Below are positions 9,944-19,471 of a DNA stretch of 64,000 bases, piece by piece. The translations under genes and the position numbers were made by a program. This DNA is from Tritrichomonas musculus. Lineage: Eukaryota; Parabasalia; Tritrichomonadida; Tritrichomonadidae. The stretch is taken from the NCBI GenBank assembly GCA_039105265.1, contig JAPFFF010000019.1, positions 496,001 through 560,000 on the forward strand. The letters run 5' to 3'. The stretch's first letter is position 1, and every line of letters begins with the position of its first letter. The notes below the pieces were generated by a model. The model worked only from the letters and a program-made list of their open reading frames with translations. It did not search any database and was not told where the DNA came from.

Positions 9944-11024
9944 ATGGGTGGTGCAACGATAAAAATACGTTACTCGTTTTTTGAAAATTTATGAATATCT
10001 CTTTTTCTATTTAATATAATTAAATAAATTCCATATAGAACTCTTTATATTTTTAAATTAAATAATTTTAAACGATAATTCATTGAGCTATTCAAACTTT
10101 TTTGGAAATCATTTAATGTGAAATATCATGAAATGATATTGATTTTCAGTAGTATAATGTATCATTTTATATTCAAATACATTTCCATTTTCTAATCATT
10201 TAGTTAAAAATAATTTTATCTTCAATGTGATTAAAAAAATTGCATTTTTTGGTTGTATGCCATATAGATTTAACTTTTCTGAAATATCAAACAAATTCTA
10301 AATAATATAAAGTATCAATACATATTTTTATTTATGTGATATATATGATTATATACTATAAAATAATCACATTTAATCGTGCGCAACTTTATTTCAAAAT
10401 GAAATTTACATCAAATACCATTCAATATATATCTAATATTATTATGTAATATTTGGTTTTCATATCATATATAAGTTATAATTAATATATATTTGATTTT
10501 CATTTTAAATATGTTTATAATAAATAAAATAAGCATAAATTAAAAAATTTTTTTGTACTTAACAGTTTTTGATAATAGTTTAGAAAAATTATTTCAAGCA
10601 CCATTCTTAATTTATTGAATGATATTGTATAAATATAATTATTTTATTTCATTCAATTCTAAATTATTATATCTTATTAAAAATAACTTGTAATTGTTAT
10701 TAAAAATATTATAATATATATATGTATATAATTATAAATAAACATCATATTCAATATTAGTAGATTCTAATGTTAATATAAAAACATAAGAATTTAGTTA
10801 CTCATATTTTCTGAGAAACAAAAATTGATAAGATTTTATTGAATTTTAAATTGAGAAAATTCTGAATAAGATTATTTTTTTCCTCATTCAATTTTAATAT
10901 ACATATATAGTTGCGCAACATTAATTTTGTAGTTCCGGACCTCATTTAACTCTTATAATATATATCATTATATTTAAATTATAAATATAAAACAAAAGTA
11001 TTTTTTTATCGTTGCACCACCCAT
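9944..11024. mobile_element. Non-autonomous TIR element, 1081 bp, 8-bp target duplication
   Basis: The left end ATGGGTGGTGCAACGATA (9944-9961) is inverted at the right end, TATCGTTGCACCACCCAT (11007-11024). The match continues a few bases into A/T sequence. Immediately outside, CTATTAAA occurs at both edges (9936-9943 and 11025-11032), a perfect 8-bp target-site duplication. The body is AT-rich and has no reading frame. An 8-bp duplication fits the hAT superfamily. The perfect duplication and ends argue for fairly recent movement. Confidence 0.88.
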
Positions 11025-11696
11025 CTATTAAAAAAATTTGGTAGCATTCAAATTTGTGTTTCTACATTCAATTTTTATTTATAAAAATTGAATAAAAAAT
11101 GGAAAAATGTTAATATTTAAATAATTTTATCAGCTTTAGTAAATATGTATAGTTTATATTTTACTTATACTATATATTATACAATTATATATATAAAATA
11201 AAAAACAAACTTTCTAAACTACCAAGATATATGAATAATACAAATATTTTATCTAATTTATTTGAACGTTATTTCATATAAAGAAAAAAATAAAAAAATA
11301 AAACAATACAAATTAATAGAAAAGATATCAAGAATAATAATAAATAATTACTAACTATACTATTCATAAATTCTGGTTTTATTAAAAATATTTCAAAAAC
11401 TAAATTTTAATCATATCTTATATGTATTTAATAAAAACTGATCAGTAAAGATATTAGAAAACCTTTAATTTTTAATATATCTTTATGAATGTTACCAAAA
11501 AAGTTATTATATTAGCAAAAAAAAGCTGAAATATTCAAATTTATTGATTATTTGTTTTTCTGAATTAAGAGATAATCTATTTTATTTAATGAAATTTAAA
11601 AATTATATAGATAAAATAATCTAATTAATAAATTAAAAATGCTAAAAATATTTCTTATGCTTGAAAAAATCTAAATAAAAATATGAAGGAAATATC

Positions 11697-11808
11697 TCAA
11701 AAAGTGAGTTGGAAATAGTTCAAAATTATAAATTGATAATAATTAAAAAGTTTCATTTATAAATTTTTAAATTTAAAATATTCAAAAAGTGAGTTGGAAA
11801 TAGTTCAA
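11697..11808. repeat. Pair of 27-bp direct repeats
   Basis: TCAAAAAGTGAGTTGGAAAT and the following seven bases occur at 11697-11723 and again at 11782-11808, identical, 85 bases apart. The spacer is A/T-rich. Origin unknown. Confidence 0.85.
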
Positions 11809-12163
11809 TTTTTTTTTGAATAAACGCACTCTGAAAAATTTATTTCTTTGATATCTTTTTATTTCTACTATAAATATTTTTCATCAATAATTAAACGAAA
11901 TTAAATAATATTGAATATTTATTAAATATATAATATGAAAACATAACTTAATCATATATGGGAAAAATTGAAAAATATATCAAAATCCATATTTTCAATT
12001 AGACTATTAACAATTAACTTATATCATAAACTATATGTTTTTAAATAAAACTTTTATATATAATTTAATTGTGAAAATATATCTTAAATTTTGATATAAA
12101 ACAATTTTTACTTGAAAATAATACGTTAATAATTGATAAGGTAATTCCCCTTTTTTGAATGAA

Positions 12164-12607
12164 ATGTATTCGAAAAGGAGATCAAAATCAGTACCTAGAA
12201 AATATGAAAAAAATAAAGATCGTAAAACTCAGCCAGTTAATGCAAGCACTCAAGATGACCAAAAAGATAAAAAAATTAAAAATGAAGGAGATTCCATATA
12301 TACAGAACAAATGGAAAATAATATACCCAATTTCTCAAATTTAGTTGATTTACATAAGAATAACAAGTTGAAGTTTATTGTTTGTATTGATGTAAATGAT
12401 ACATTACACCAAAAAGTTCGATTTAACTGGTTTGATGGAACAAAAAAAGCACAAGAAATATATAATTTTTTTGGATCTTCGGAAGAATACAAAATATATT
12501 GGAAAAATAATGAAGAAATTCAATTTTTACATCCAGTTCAAAAAATTGAATCGCAAATATCCGAAAATAGAGCATTAATTTTATTATTCCAAAATCAAAA
12601 AGGCTAA
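12164..12607 (+). CDS. Small hypothetical protein or gene fragment
   Basis: A 147-residue frame starts at ATG 12164 (an in-frame TTG nine bases upstream is ignored). The first 50 residues are Lys/Arg/Asp-rich and likely disordered. The C-terminal half looks folded (KFIVCIDVNDTLHQKVRF, then WFDGTKKAQEIYNFF). It has no family I recognise. It sits alone in a transposon-rich desert and could be a surviving gene fragment, but it has no internal break and its composition matches host genes. Confidence 0.45.
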   Translation: MYSKRRSKSVPRKYEKNKDRKTQPVNASTQDDQKDKKIKNEGDSIYTEQMENNIPNFSNLVDLHKNNKLKFIVCIDVNDTLHQKVRFNWFDGTKKAQEIYNFFGSSEEYKIYWKNNEEIQFLHPVQKIESQISENRALILLFQNQKG

Positions 12608-13254
12608 TACTTGACAAATTCAATGCTAAACTGAATAGGGTTCATCCAAAAAAATTGAATGTTTTATCTTTTACAACAATAATAGATCAAACTATGAATT
12701 TGCTAAAATTTGATAAATATACAAAACGAATATTCGCCTCTTTTAACATTTTCTCCTAAATAGTATTAAATATCATTTTTTTAAATCTTTCATTGACCAT
12801 CACATATTATATATCACATTTATTTGATACAAAAAATTAAAAATGCTGAACATATATAACCTCTATTTTAAGATATCTGTATTTTCAAATGATTTCATTT
12901 TTGAATGATACAAAGTGATATCGTATCTTTGAAAATAATCAGTTTATTTCAAGTATTTTACAAAGGTGTGGAAACTTTTTTCTCTCTTACTCTTTCATTT
13001 ATAACTCTTATATTATATATAATTTCTCATAAAAATAATGAACATAAAAAATAAAATAATATTTGCTGAAAAAAAATCAAGATATAATCACAATTTAAAT
13101 TGAAATGTTTATGTTATTTATTTTTCATATAACATATCAATACCATGCTTTTATCATCATTCAAAAAAAGCTGTAAATGAATAATTTTTATATTTTATTT
13201 AGCTTTTCTGTGTATAATATTGAAATATTTGATGAAATATCTAAAATATTTGAA

Positions 13255-13461
13255 GTTTAGGATATATCTTTTGGGAATTATTTAATATTGATCAAGAGGT
13301 GTCTTTAAAGAATAACTTTTTTTTGCAATTTATGGAACTTTTAAGAATATTATATAGAGATTACAATGTATCTTGTGCTTTAAAGTTTGGAGCTCTAGAG
13401 ATATTAAATCTTGAATCTTCCTTAATTGATCTGATCATTCAAAAAATTAGTAAATATACGT
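13255..13461 (+). pseudogene. Decayed coding scrap without start codon
   Basis: A frame of about 68 codons, open between stops, reads as plausible protein (FFLQFMELLRILYRDYNV, then CALKFGALEILNLESSL) in a region otherwise full of stops. It has no start at its head and no recognisable family. It could be a fragment captured by the surrounding element. Chance is not excluded. Confidence 0.25.
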
Positions 13462-14164
13462 AAAACACTTTTTTATATATCCCTACTTTATCTGATGTTA
13501 GTTTATAGTTTCCATTAAAATGATTATATGTGCTTTTATCTTAGTATTTTTTTTATTTTTTTTGCTATTTAATTATTTTCGAACATATTCTATATTTTTT
13601 TCACAAAATTGCAATTTCATTTAATTTTAAATCATATATTTATATTTTGTTCTTTTTTAAAAATAAACTTTTTGAATGTCTTATGTCTTATACGTTATTT
13701 TTTCAATCAACTTTTTGAAGGTCTGAAGTATTATACGTTAATTTAGTTGGTAAACTTTTTGAATAATTTTGAGAGGAATTTCATATCTCTTTATCTAGCC
13801 AGACAATTGATATTTTAAGTGATGCTAATCGAAAATATAGACCATTATGAAATATATATTTTGATTTTTTATAATTCTGTAAAAGAATTTCAAAGAAATT
13901 TGAAATTTTATTAAATTTTGCTCATATTTTTTTATTATCTAACTTTATGCTGTCCATTCTTTGTAATTTTAACTTAAAATATAGGACAATACATTTCATA
14001 CCTTTTGAGCTTATAGTGTCCCGTAAATATTACTGCATATTTAGATAATTAGTAATTTTGATCATTTTTGATATCTCCATACCAGTAAATTTAATCTGGC
14101 CCAAATCATGTCTACCATAATTAATTCATATACTAATCATGTTAGAATGAATTTTATCCGAATA

Positions 14165-14254
14165 TAAACTAGGATCAAAAACGATAAGACACCTATGGTC
14201 AAAATTGAATGAAATTTCACCTTTGGGTGTCTTATCGTTTTTGATCCTAGTTTA
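14165..14254. repeat. Perfect 29-bp inverted repeat (foldback)
   Basis: TAAACTAGGATCAAAAACG and the next ten bases (14165-14193) are exactly inverted at 14226-14254, separated by 32 bases. TA at the outer edges would suit a tiny Tc1/mariner-type foldback MITE. It lies inside the larger element 12962-14315. Confidence 0.9.
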
Positions 14255-14609
14255 TGAAATATTCACGATTTTTTCTCTCAAAAAAAATTCAATACTTCAG
14301 AGTTTCCACACCTTTATTTTACTGTTTTTATAAAATATAATGCTTGATTATTTTTTTAAGGGTCGAGTTTGAGTATTCAATTTCTTCTCAATTTTTTAAA
14401 ACTTTTTAGGTTGAATAAATTTTTTATTTTTTAATTTTATTTTAACATTTGTACTATTCTTGCCTTATTTTAATATAATTGGAGTTTTTTGGGTTAAATA
14501 TTTGTTATTTAAAGAAATATTAAAAAATTATTTTTATGCTCTAAAGATTTGCTTTCTCTGCAATCGTACTTTTATTCTTTGATGTATCCATAGTAATATA
14601 TCTTTTTCC

Positions 14610-15292
14610 ATAGGGGGATCAACCGCCAAAAAAATGTCAAATTTTTAAAGAGAGAGGAAAAATTTGAGTTTGGCTTTAAATAAATATGGGGATTTAAAGT
14701 GTAATAAAAATACATTTTATAAAAAATATTTTTATCTGATTTCAACTGTACATTCATAAATGGCGGACGAATGTATTTATCATGACATGTCATATGAAAA
14801 CTATATATATATTTTAATAAATAATGTGTTTTATTTTAATCCATATATTAAAAAATAAAGATTAATATAACCTTATTTTTTAAAAATTGTTTTTATTTAA
14901 TTTCATCAATTCATTCATAAATGGCGGACAATGAAAGTTATCATGACATGTTATGCGAAAAAAAAAAATGAGACTTTAACTGTTATTCAAATAACAAGTC
15001 TTTTGTCTTTTTTATTAGCTTAATACATTGTACATGATATATTTTCATGTTCTACGAATAATTTTTCCCAAAATATCCAATCTATTGAAGATTTTAACTT
15101 TTGACGATTAAAAAAGGTCAAATTTATATCTTCAAATTAAAAGTGTCCGCCATTTGTGAATGTGCAGATGAATTCCAAAATAAAATATTTCAAATCAAAG
15201 CTTATGAAATGAAGAACAAAACTATCTATTTATTTTTTAAAAAAATTAAAATATTATTTTTCTGACATTTTTTTGGCGGTTGATCCCCCTAT
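14610..15292. mobile_element. hAT-like MITE, 683 bp, 30-bp perfect TIRs
   Basis: ATAGGGGGATCAACCGCC (start of the 30-bp repeat at 14610-14639) is exactly inverted at 15263-15292. CTTTTTCC occurs directly outside both ends (14602-14609 and 15293-15300), an 8-bp target duplication. Subterminal words AAATGGCGGAC occur near 14,758 and 14,920, and inverted near 15,143; these could be transposase-binding sites. No reading frame of substance. Perfect ends imply recent activity. Confidence 0.92.
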
Positions 15293-16803
15293 CTTTTTCC
15301 GAATATTAAACGCTACGATCTCGGGCGGCCATTTTGTTTTATATTTTTGTCCCTCAAAATTGAATATGCATTGAATTTCTCTCAAAACTTATTCTTTTCA
15401 AATTTGAATGAAAAAAATCTTCCTCAGAATTTCATTGAATTTTTTTCTAATACAGTAATTGAGAAGGAAAAAATAATGATTAGAAACTCATTCAAACTAT
15501 TTCAATGAGAAAATTTTAATTATTATTTATGATTTTTTATATAAATACTATTTAATTTAAAAGTTTTACTTCAAATATATATCTAGATTTGATTCATTTT
15601 TTAGTTTTCATGTTTATATAATGAATAATAAATATGATTAAATAATTTAACAAGCCAATTTCAGGATTATGCTATATAAAACTATATTTATTTTTATTAT
15701 TAATTATAATATTATTATATATTATTTTTAAATTTAATACATTGTTTTTAAATAAGATAAACATACTTTTTTCTTAAAATTTTAATCAAAAAAAATTTTC
15801 ACTTTATTTTTTAGTTATAATTTTATGAAAATTTTAAATTCAATTTTTAAGTTTTTTTTTCACAAAATATTTGAGAGGAAATTTTAATTTTTTTAATATC
15901 TTTATCTATTAAGATTATTTTAAGTATTTTATTTTTTTTATAATTCCTAAATTAATATATAAATTCATAATAGATTTTATCAAGCATTTATAATATTTAT
16001 ATAAGGTGAGAAATGAATGTAAAAATAAAATTTTAAAAATTTTTTTTCAAATTTTTTTTTTCAAATTTTATCAAATTTTGGCAGATTATACAAATATTTT
16101 TACTAAAAAAATCTATCTTTTTTAAATAAAAAGCATAAGATATTTCATATGATATCTAATTTTTAATTTTTATTTTTATTTTTAAAAAAATATTTAGAAA
16201 AAAATTATATTCTATCTTTTTACTATTATGATAGAATATTTATTAATAATTATGCTTATTAAGATCATAAAATATAATTATATACTTTGTAATGATGACA
16301 AAAAAGGTGTTTGTTTTTTATTTTAATAAAGTTTGAAATTTACACACAATTTTTTTATAAATTTTATTTATTCAATATAATATTTATATTATATCTCGAT
16401 TATATTCAATAACTAAAGTATAATAATTTTGAAAATATTATAATATAAGATATAATATGTAAAATAAATTTATATATTAAAAAAACATTAAATATAATGA
16501 TATAAAAATATTTTTATTTCATTTTAGATTCTGAAGATTCAATATATATAAATATCAATTATCTTGTTAAAAATCTAATAATTAGCGTTAATTATATTAA
16601 TAAATATAATAAAATAAGTATTTATACATTATACATATTAAAAATGTACACTATATTCATAAAATATTATTGAAAATTAAAATTTAAGGAATTAAAAAAT
16701 TTGAATTATTTTTAATAATAATATCTTATTTTGAAAGAGTAAAAATACTAGAGCATTTTAATTCAATTTTTGTGATAATTCAAATTTTCTATTAAACTCG
16801 ACC

Positions 16804-17896
16804 AAAGGTCATGACACGATTCAAAAATTGATCGTTTTATTTGAATTTTTTTGAGTGAAAAAATGAAAAGAAAAAAAAATGATCGTAAAATAATTGATAG
16901 AAAAAAAATGATAGTAAAAAAATTGAATTATAAAAAATATTTTCAATAGAAAAAGTTTATATGACTAAAAAATTTATTTTTTAGATTAATTGTTTAATGA
17001 TTTAATTAAGGAATGGTTTTTTCAATATCTCTCTTGCTTTATACAACTTAGAATCTTCATTGTAAATTGATTTTATGGATCTTTTTCAAAATATGAAGAT
17101 AATTTTGTACAATTTGGACCAATATCATTCACGAGCTTCTTAAGCAAATTAATATCTTTCAATGACCATGGACATTGCTTCGTAATCTTTTCTTTGTATC
17201 TATTTTGAATGTTAGGTACCGTGGCAGGATTGACATATATATCTGAGCTTTTACAAATAAAGTTGGACTCTTTGGTAATTTTTAAATTCTTTTTTTCAAG
17301 AAATTCGAAGAAATTATGTACATTTTTAGATATATTTTTCTTTTAAAAATCCTGAAATATATTGGTTATAAGTGTTTGTGAAAAATCTTCCAATTCTTTA
17401 TATAAATTAATTTTGAGTAATTCCTAAGTTTTGGTTGATTTTTTAAAAGAGAAATCATTTCGTCAAGTATTCGGTGTTCTCTCAAGAAATATTTTTAATA
17501 TTATAATTGTTTGAAAAAGTTCAACTTTTTGTGAATCCAAATATGCAATATTATGTCTATAAAAAAGCTTTTATAACCAATTATATATTTGAATATTTTA
17601 AAAAACAATATAGGATTTTAATTTTTTATCAAGTGTATTTTTTTCCTGATCATTAATATTAAATAAATATTGTTATTAGAAGTGGGATATTAGATTTTTT
17701 TAGGCCTTTTAAAAAATGGAAAAAACAAATGTTTCATGTTTATATTATTTTATTGTATTATAATACCTATAAATATTTTATTGGTATTAAGATTTATGAT
17801 ATATCCAATTTTTTAACGAGATATAAGCATTTATTTCCCAACTTTTTGATAACCACATCCCACCTTCTCAAAAAGTTTGTTCGTGTCATGACCTTT
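16804..17896. mobile_element. hAT-like non-autonomous element carrying a Myb-like remnant
   Basis: AAAGGTCATGACACGA (16804-16819) is perfectly inverted at TCGTGTCATGACCTTT (17881-17896). ACTCGACC flanks both sides (16796-16803 and 17897-17904), a perfect 8-bp target duplication. The target duplicated is itself part of the end repeat of the older element 14356-17909, so the order of insertion is clear. The minus strand of its middle carries a decayed Myb-like coding sequence. Confidence 0.9.
17000..17560 (-). pseudogene. Decayed Myb/SANT-like protein gene inside a TIR element
   Basis: On the minus strand an open stretch of about 90 codons (17073-17342) has no Met at its head. Its C-terminal part reads CPWSLKDINLLKKLVNDIG followed by PNCTKLSSYFEKDP, matching a SANT/Myb helix pattern (W at the first helix, then LLxxLVxxIGPNxTKLSxxF). 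After its stop, NQFTMKILS resembles the 'KNQIxNRYxSL' third helix of trichomonad Myb-like proteins. Upstream (to about 17,560) further protein-like pieces lie in other frames (LREHRILDEMISLLKNQPK). At least three breaks separate them. It is the decayed copy of a Myb-like gene, either a captured host gene or the element's own DNA-binding protein. Confidence 0.5.
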
Positions 17897-18516
17897 ACTC
17901 GACCCTTAAATTTTTTTTTTTTTTATTTATAATTGAACAAATTCAATTGAAAGTGGCCTCTCTTTGATTTCAAATAAACCGAAACGGTTTTGACTCTCTC
18001 CTCTTTTTGTCTTCATCATTGCACTTGCTCCATTAAAACAATAATTTGGAATTCTAAAACTCTATCAAGTAGAAATTGGTTATCTATCTCTAGTAGCTAG
18101 TTGTTTCTTTTTTCACTTGTAAAGCTTTTTATCAATTTTTTTTTTTTCATCTCAATTGCTTCATTTTCGAGTTTATTATCCAATTTTATATTTTCTTTAT
18201 CAGAATTCAAAATCAAACTCAATAAAGTAATCGTTACCACATTTAATGATCATTATTTATTATTCAACTTTATTATAATAATACATAATGATCATTTTAT
18301 TCAGCTTTTTTTGTTTTAAGAGAAAAGTATTTTTATTTTATCATTATGTTACCGTTTTTTTTTTTTTCATTTTTGAATTACGTTGCTTTATATTCAAAAT
18401 TGATGTTTATGCTTATTTTTGTGAAGGCAACTTTTCAAAAAGTTCGTTGCTAATAAACTTTTTCTAATAAAATTTGAATAGCTAAAATTTCTACTTCACC
18501 AGATTAGTTTTTACAA

Positions 18517-19206
18517 ATGTTTGACAAGGACATGCACTTGAAGAACCTGAACCATAAAAAGCAAAGGGAATGCAAGATATGCTGTTCCTGCCATAACGTT
18601 TATATATATGGAGAATGCCAAAATCGATCAATGTGTCCACATCACTTTGAGATGTCCCACTTTTTGGATTTCAATGATACATGCAATGAAATCCAAAAGA
18701 TCAAAAATGGCTCAATCAGGCTTTCCAACTGTTCCTCAGTTGCTGTTACCCCTGGTGGATCTAATCCTTCTTGTCAACTAGAAGTTAGATGCCTTGAATG
18801 TAACACCGCCTTTCATGTATATCTTTTCCATAAAGGACACAACAAATCAAATGAAGTTTTTTGCCAAAAACAAAATTCTAACAAAGAACGCTCTAAAAAA
18901 AGATCTTACTCAGCTGAAGGATCAATGGGATCAATTTATGCCAAATCTCTTCCTTCATCAATGAGACTTCTTTTTGAAAGACAAGAAATAGATTCTGATA
19001 CATTTGGATTCACAATGGAAAATGAATTTGAAGCCGATTCTAATACTGAATTTTATGGATCAGACTTCCAAATTTCAAATTGTGACGAAGACCAAGATTA
19101 TGATATTATGTTTTCTAATTCTTCAGAGAGCATTGTTGAAGGATATACAAACCTTGGAAGATATATGTTGGATGCTAACTCAATCGGATGTTTGATAGAT
19201 GTTTAA
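18517..19206 (+). CDS. Hypothetical Cys/His-rich protein
   Basis: 229 residues from ATG 18517. The N-terminal 120 residues contain paired cysteines and histidines (CKICCSCHNVY, CQNRSMCPHHF, then CLECNTAFHVYLFHKGH), a pattern consistent with one or two zinc-binding modules of B-box or RING-like style, though the spacing does not fit a standard finger I know. The C-terminal half is acidic, Ser/Asn-rich and probably disordered. It has no transmembrane segment. A role is not assignable; ubiquitin ligase or nucleic-acid binding are the usual uses of such folds. It is intact and its composition matches host genes. Confidence 0.7.
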   Translation: MFDKDMHLKNLNHKKQRECKICCSCHNVYIYGECQNRSMCPHHFEMSHFLDFNDTCNEIQKIKNGSIRLSNCSSVAVTPGGSNPSCQLEVRCLECNTAFHVYLFHKGHNKSNEVFCQKQNSNKERSKKRSYSAEGSMGSIYAKSLPSSMRLLFERQEIDSDTFGFTMENEFEADSNTEFYGSDFQISNCDEDQDYDIMFSNSSESIVEGYTNLGRYMLDANSIGCLIDV

Positions 19207-19471
19207 AAATATTTTTATTGTTTCATAATGATAAGACTTTCTTAATCTTATTTGTTTGTATTTTGTTTTTTAAATTTAATTCGCTTTTATTTAGTCTTTC
19301 TATTTTTATTTCTACTATCTTCTATCTTCACTCTCCTATTTTGGGTTTAATCTTTAAGGAATTGAAATAAAATTTTACTGAATTGAAAGGTAAAAAAAAT
19401 CACTATAACGATTAAATTTTTTATCATAACGTATTTTCTGAATCATAATTTTTTTACTCCAAATTTCTCAT

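Larger units (their letters stand above)
9605..12163. other. Gene-poor AT-rich desert
   Basis: Apart from the transposon-like element at 9944-11024, a 20-base T tract (9741-9760) and a 27-base direct repeat (11697-11723 and 11782-11808), I see no coding or structural signal. Confidence 0.5.
12962..14315. mobile_element. Probable non-autonomous TIR element, 1354 bp
   Basis: AAAGGTGTGGAAAC (12962-12975) is perfectly inverted at GTTTCCACACCTTT (14302-14315). Just outside, ATTTTAC is found at both edges (12955-12961 and 14316-14322), extendable to 8 bp (TATTTTAC) if one edge base is shared. This is the same architecture as the neighbouring elements. It contains a perfect foldback (14165-14254) and a decayed coding scrap (13255-13461). 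Confidence 0.65.
14356..17909. mobile_element. Older TTAA-flanked TIR element hosting two later insertions
   Basis: The left end TTAAGGGTCGAGTTT (14356-14370) matches the inverse of the right end, AAACTCGACCCTTAA. The right end is split: AAACTCGACC lies at 16794-16803 and CCTTAA resumes after the element 16804-17896. Without its two insertions (14610-15292 and 16804-17896, plus their duplications) the host element would be about 1.76 kb. TTAA at both outer edges suggests a piggyBac-like duplication. No intact transposase is inside. Confidence 0.65.
12608..18516. other. Gene-free region built largely of nested TIR elements
   Basis: No intact gene is seen. The parts I can support are the elements at 12962-14315, 14356-17909, 14610-15292 and 16804-17896, the hairpin at 14165-14254, and decayed coding scraps at 13255-13461 and 17000-17560. 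The remainder, including 17,910-18,516 upstream of the next gene, is plain AT-rich sequence. Confidence 0.6.

Noticed and set aside
14572-14793. 73-codon minus-strand frame
   Set aside because: Runs across the left end of the 14610-15292 element and has no protein-like composition.
17729-17932. 67-codon plus-strand frame over the right end of the 16804-17896 element
   Set aside because: Crosses the element boundary and ends in a poly-T run; composition follows AT content.
18101-18319. 72-codon Phe/Ser-rich frame before the Cys/His gene
   Set aside because: Made of T-rich DNA, no domain pattern, start is in promoter-like sequence.
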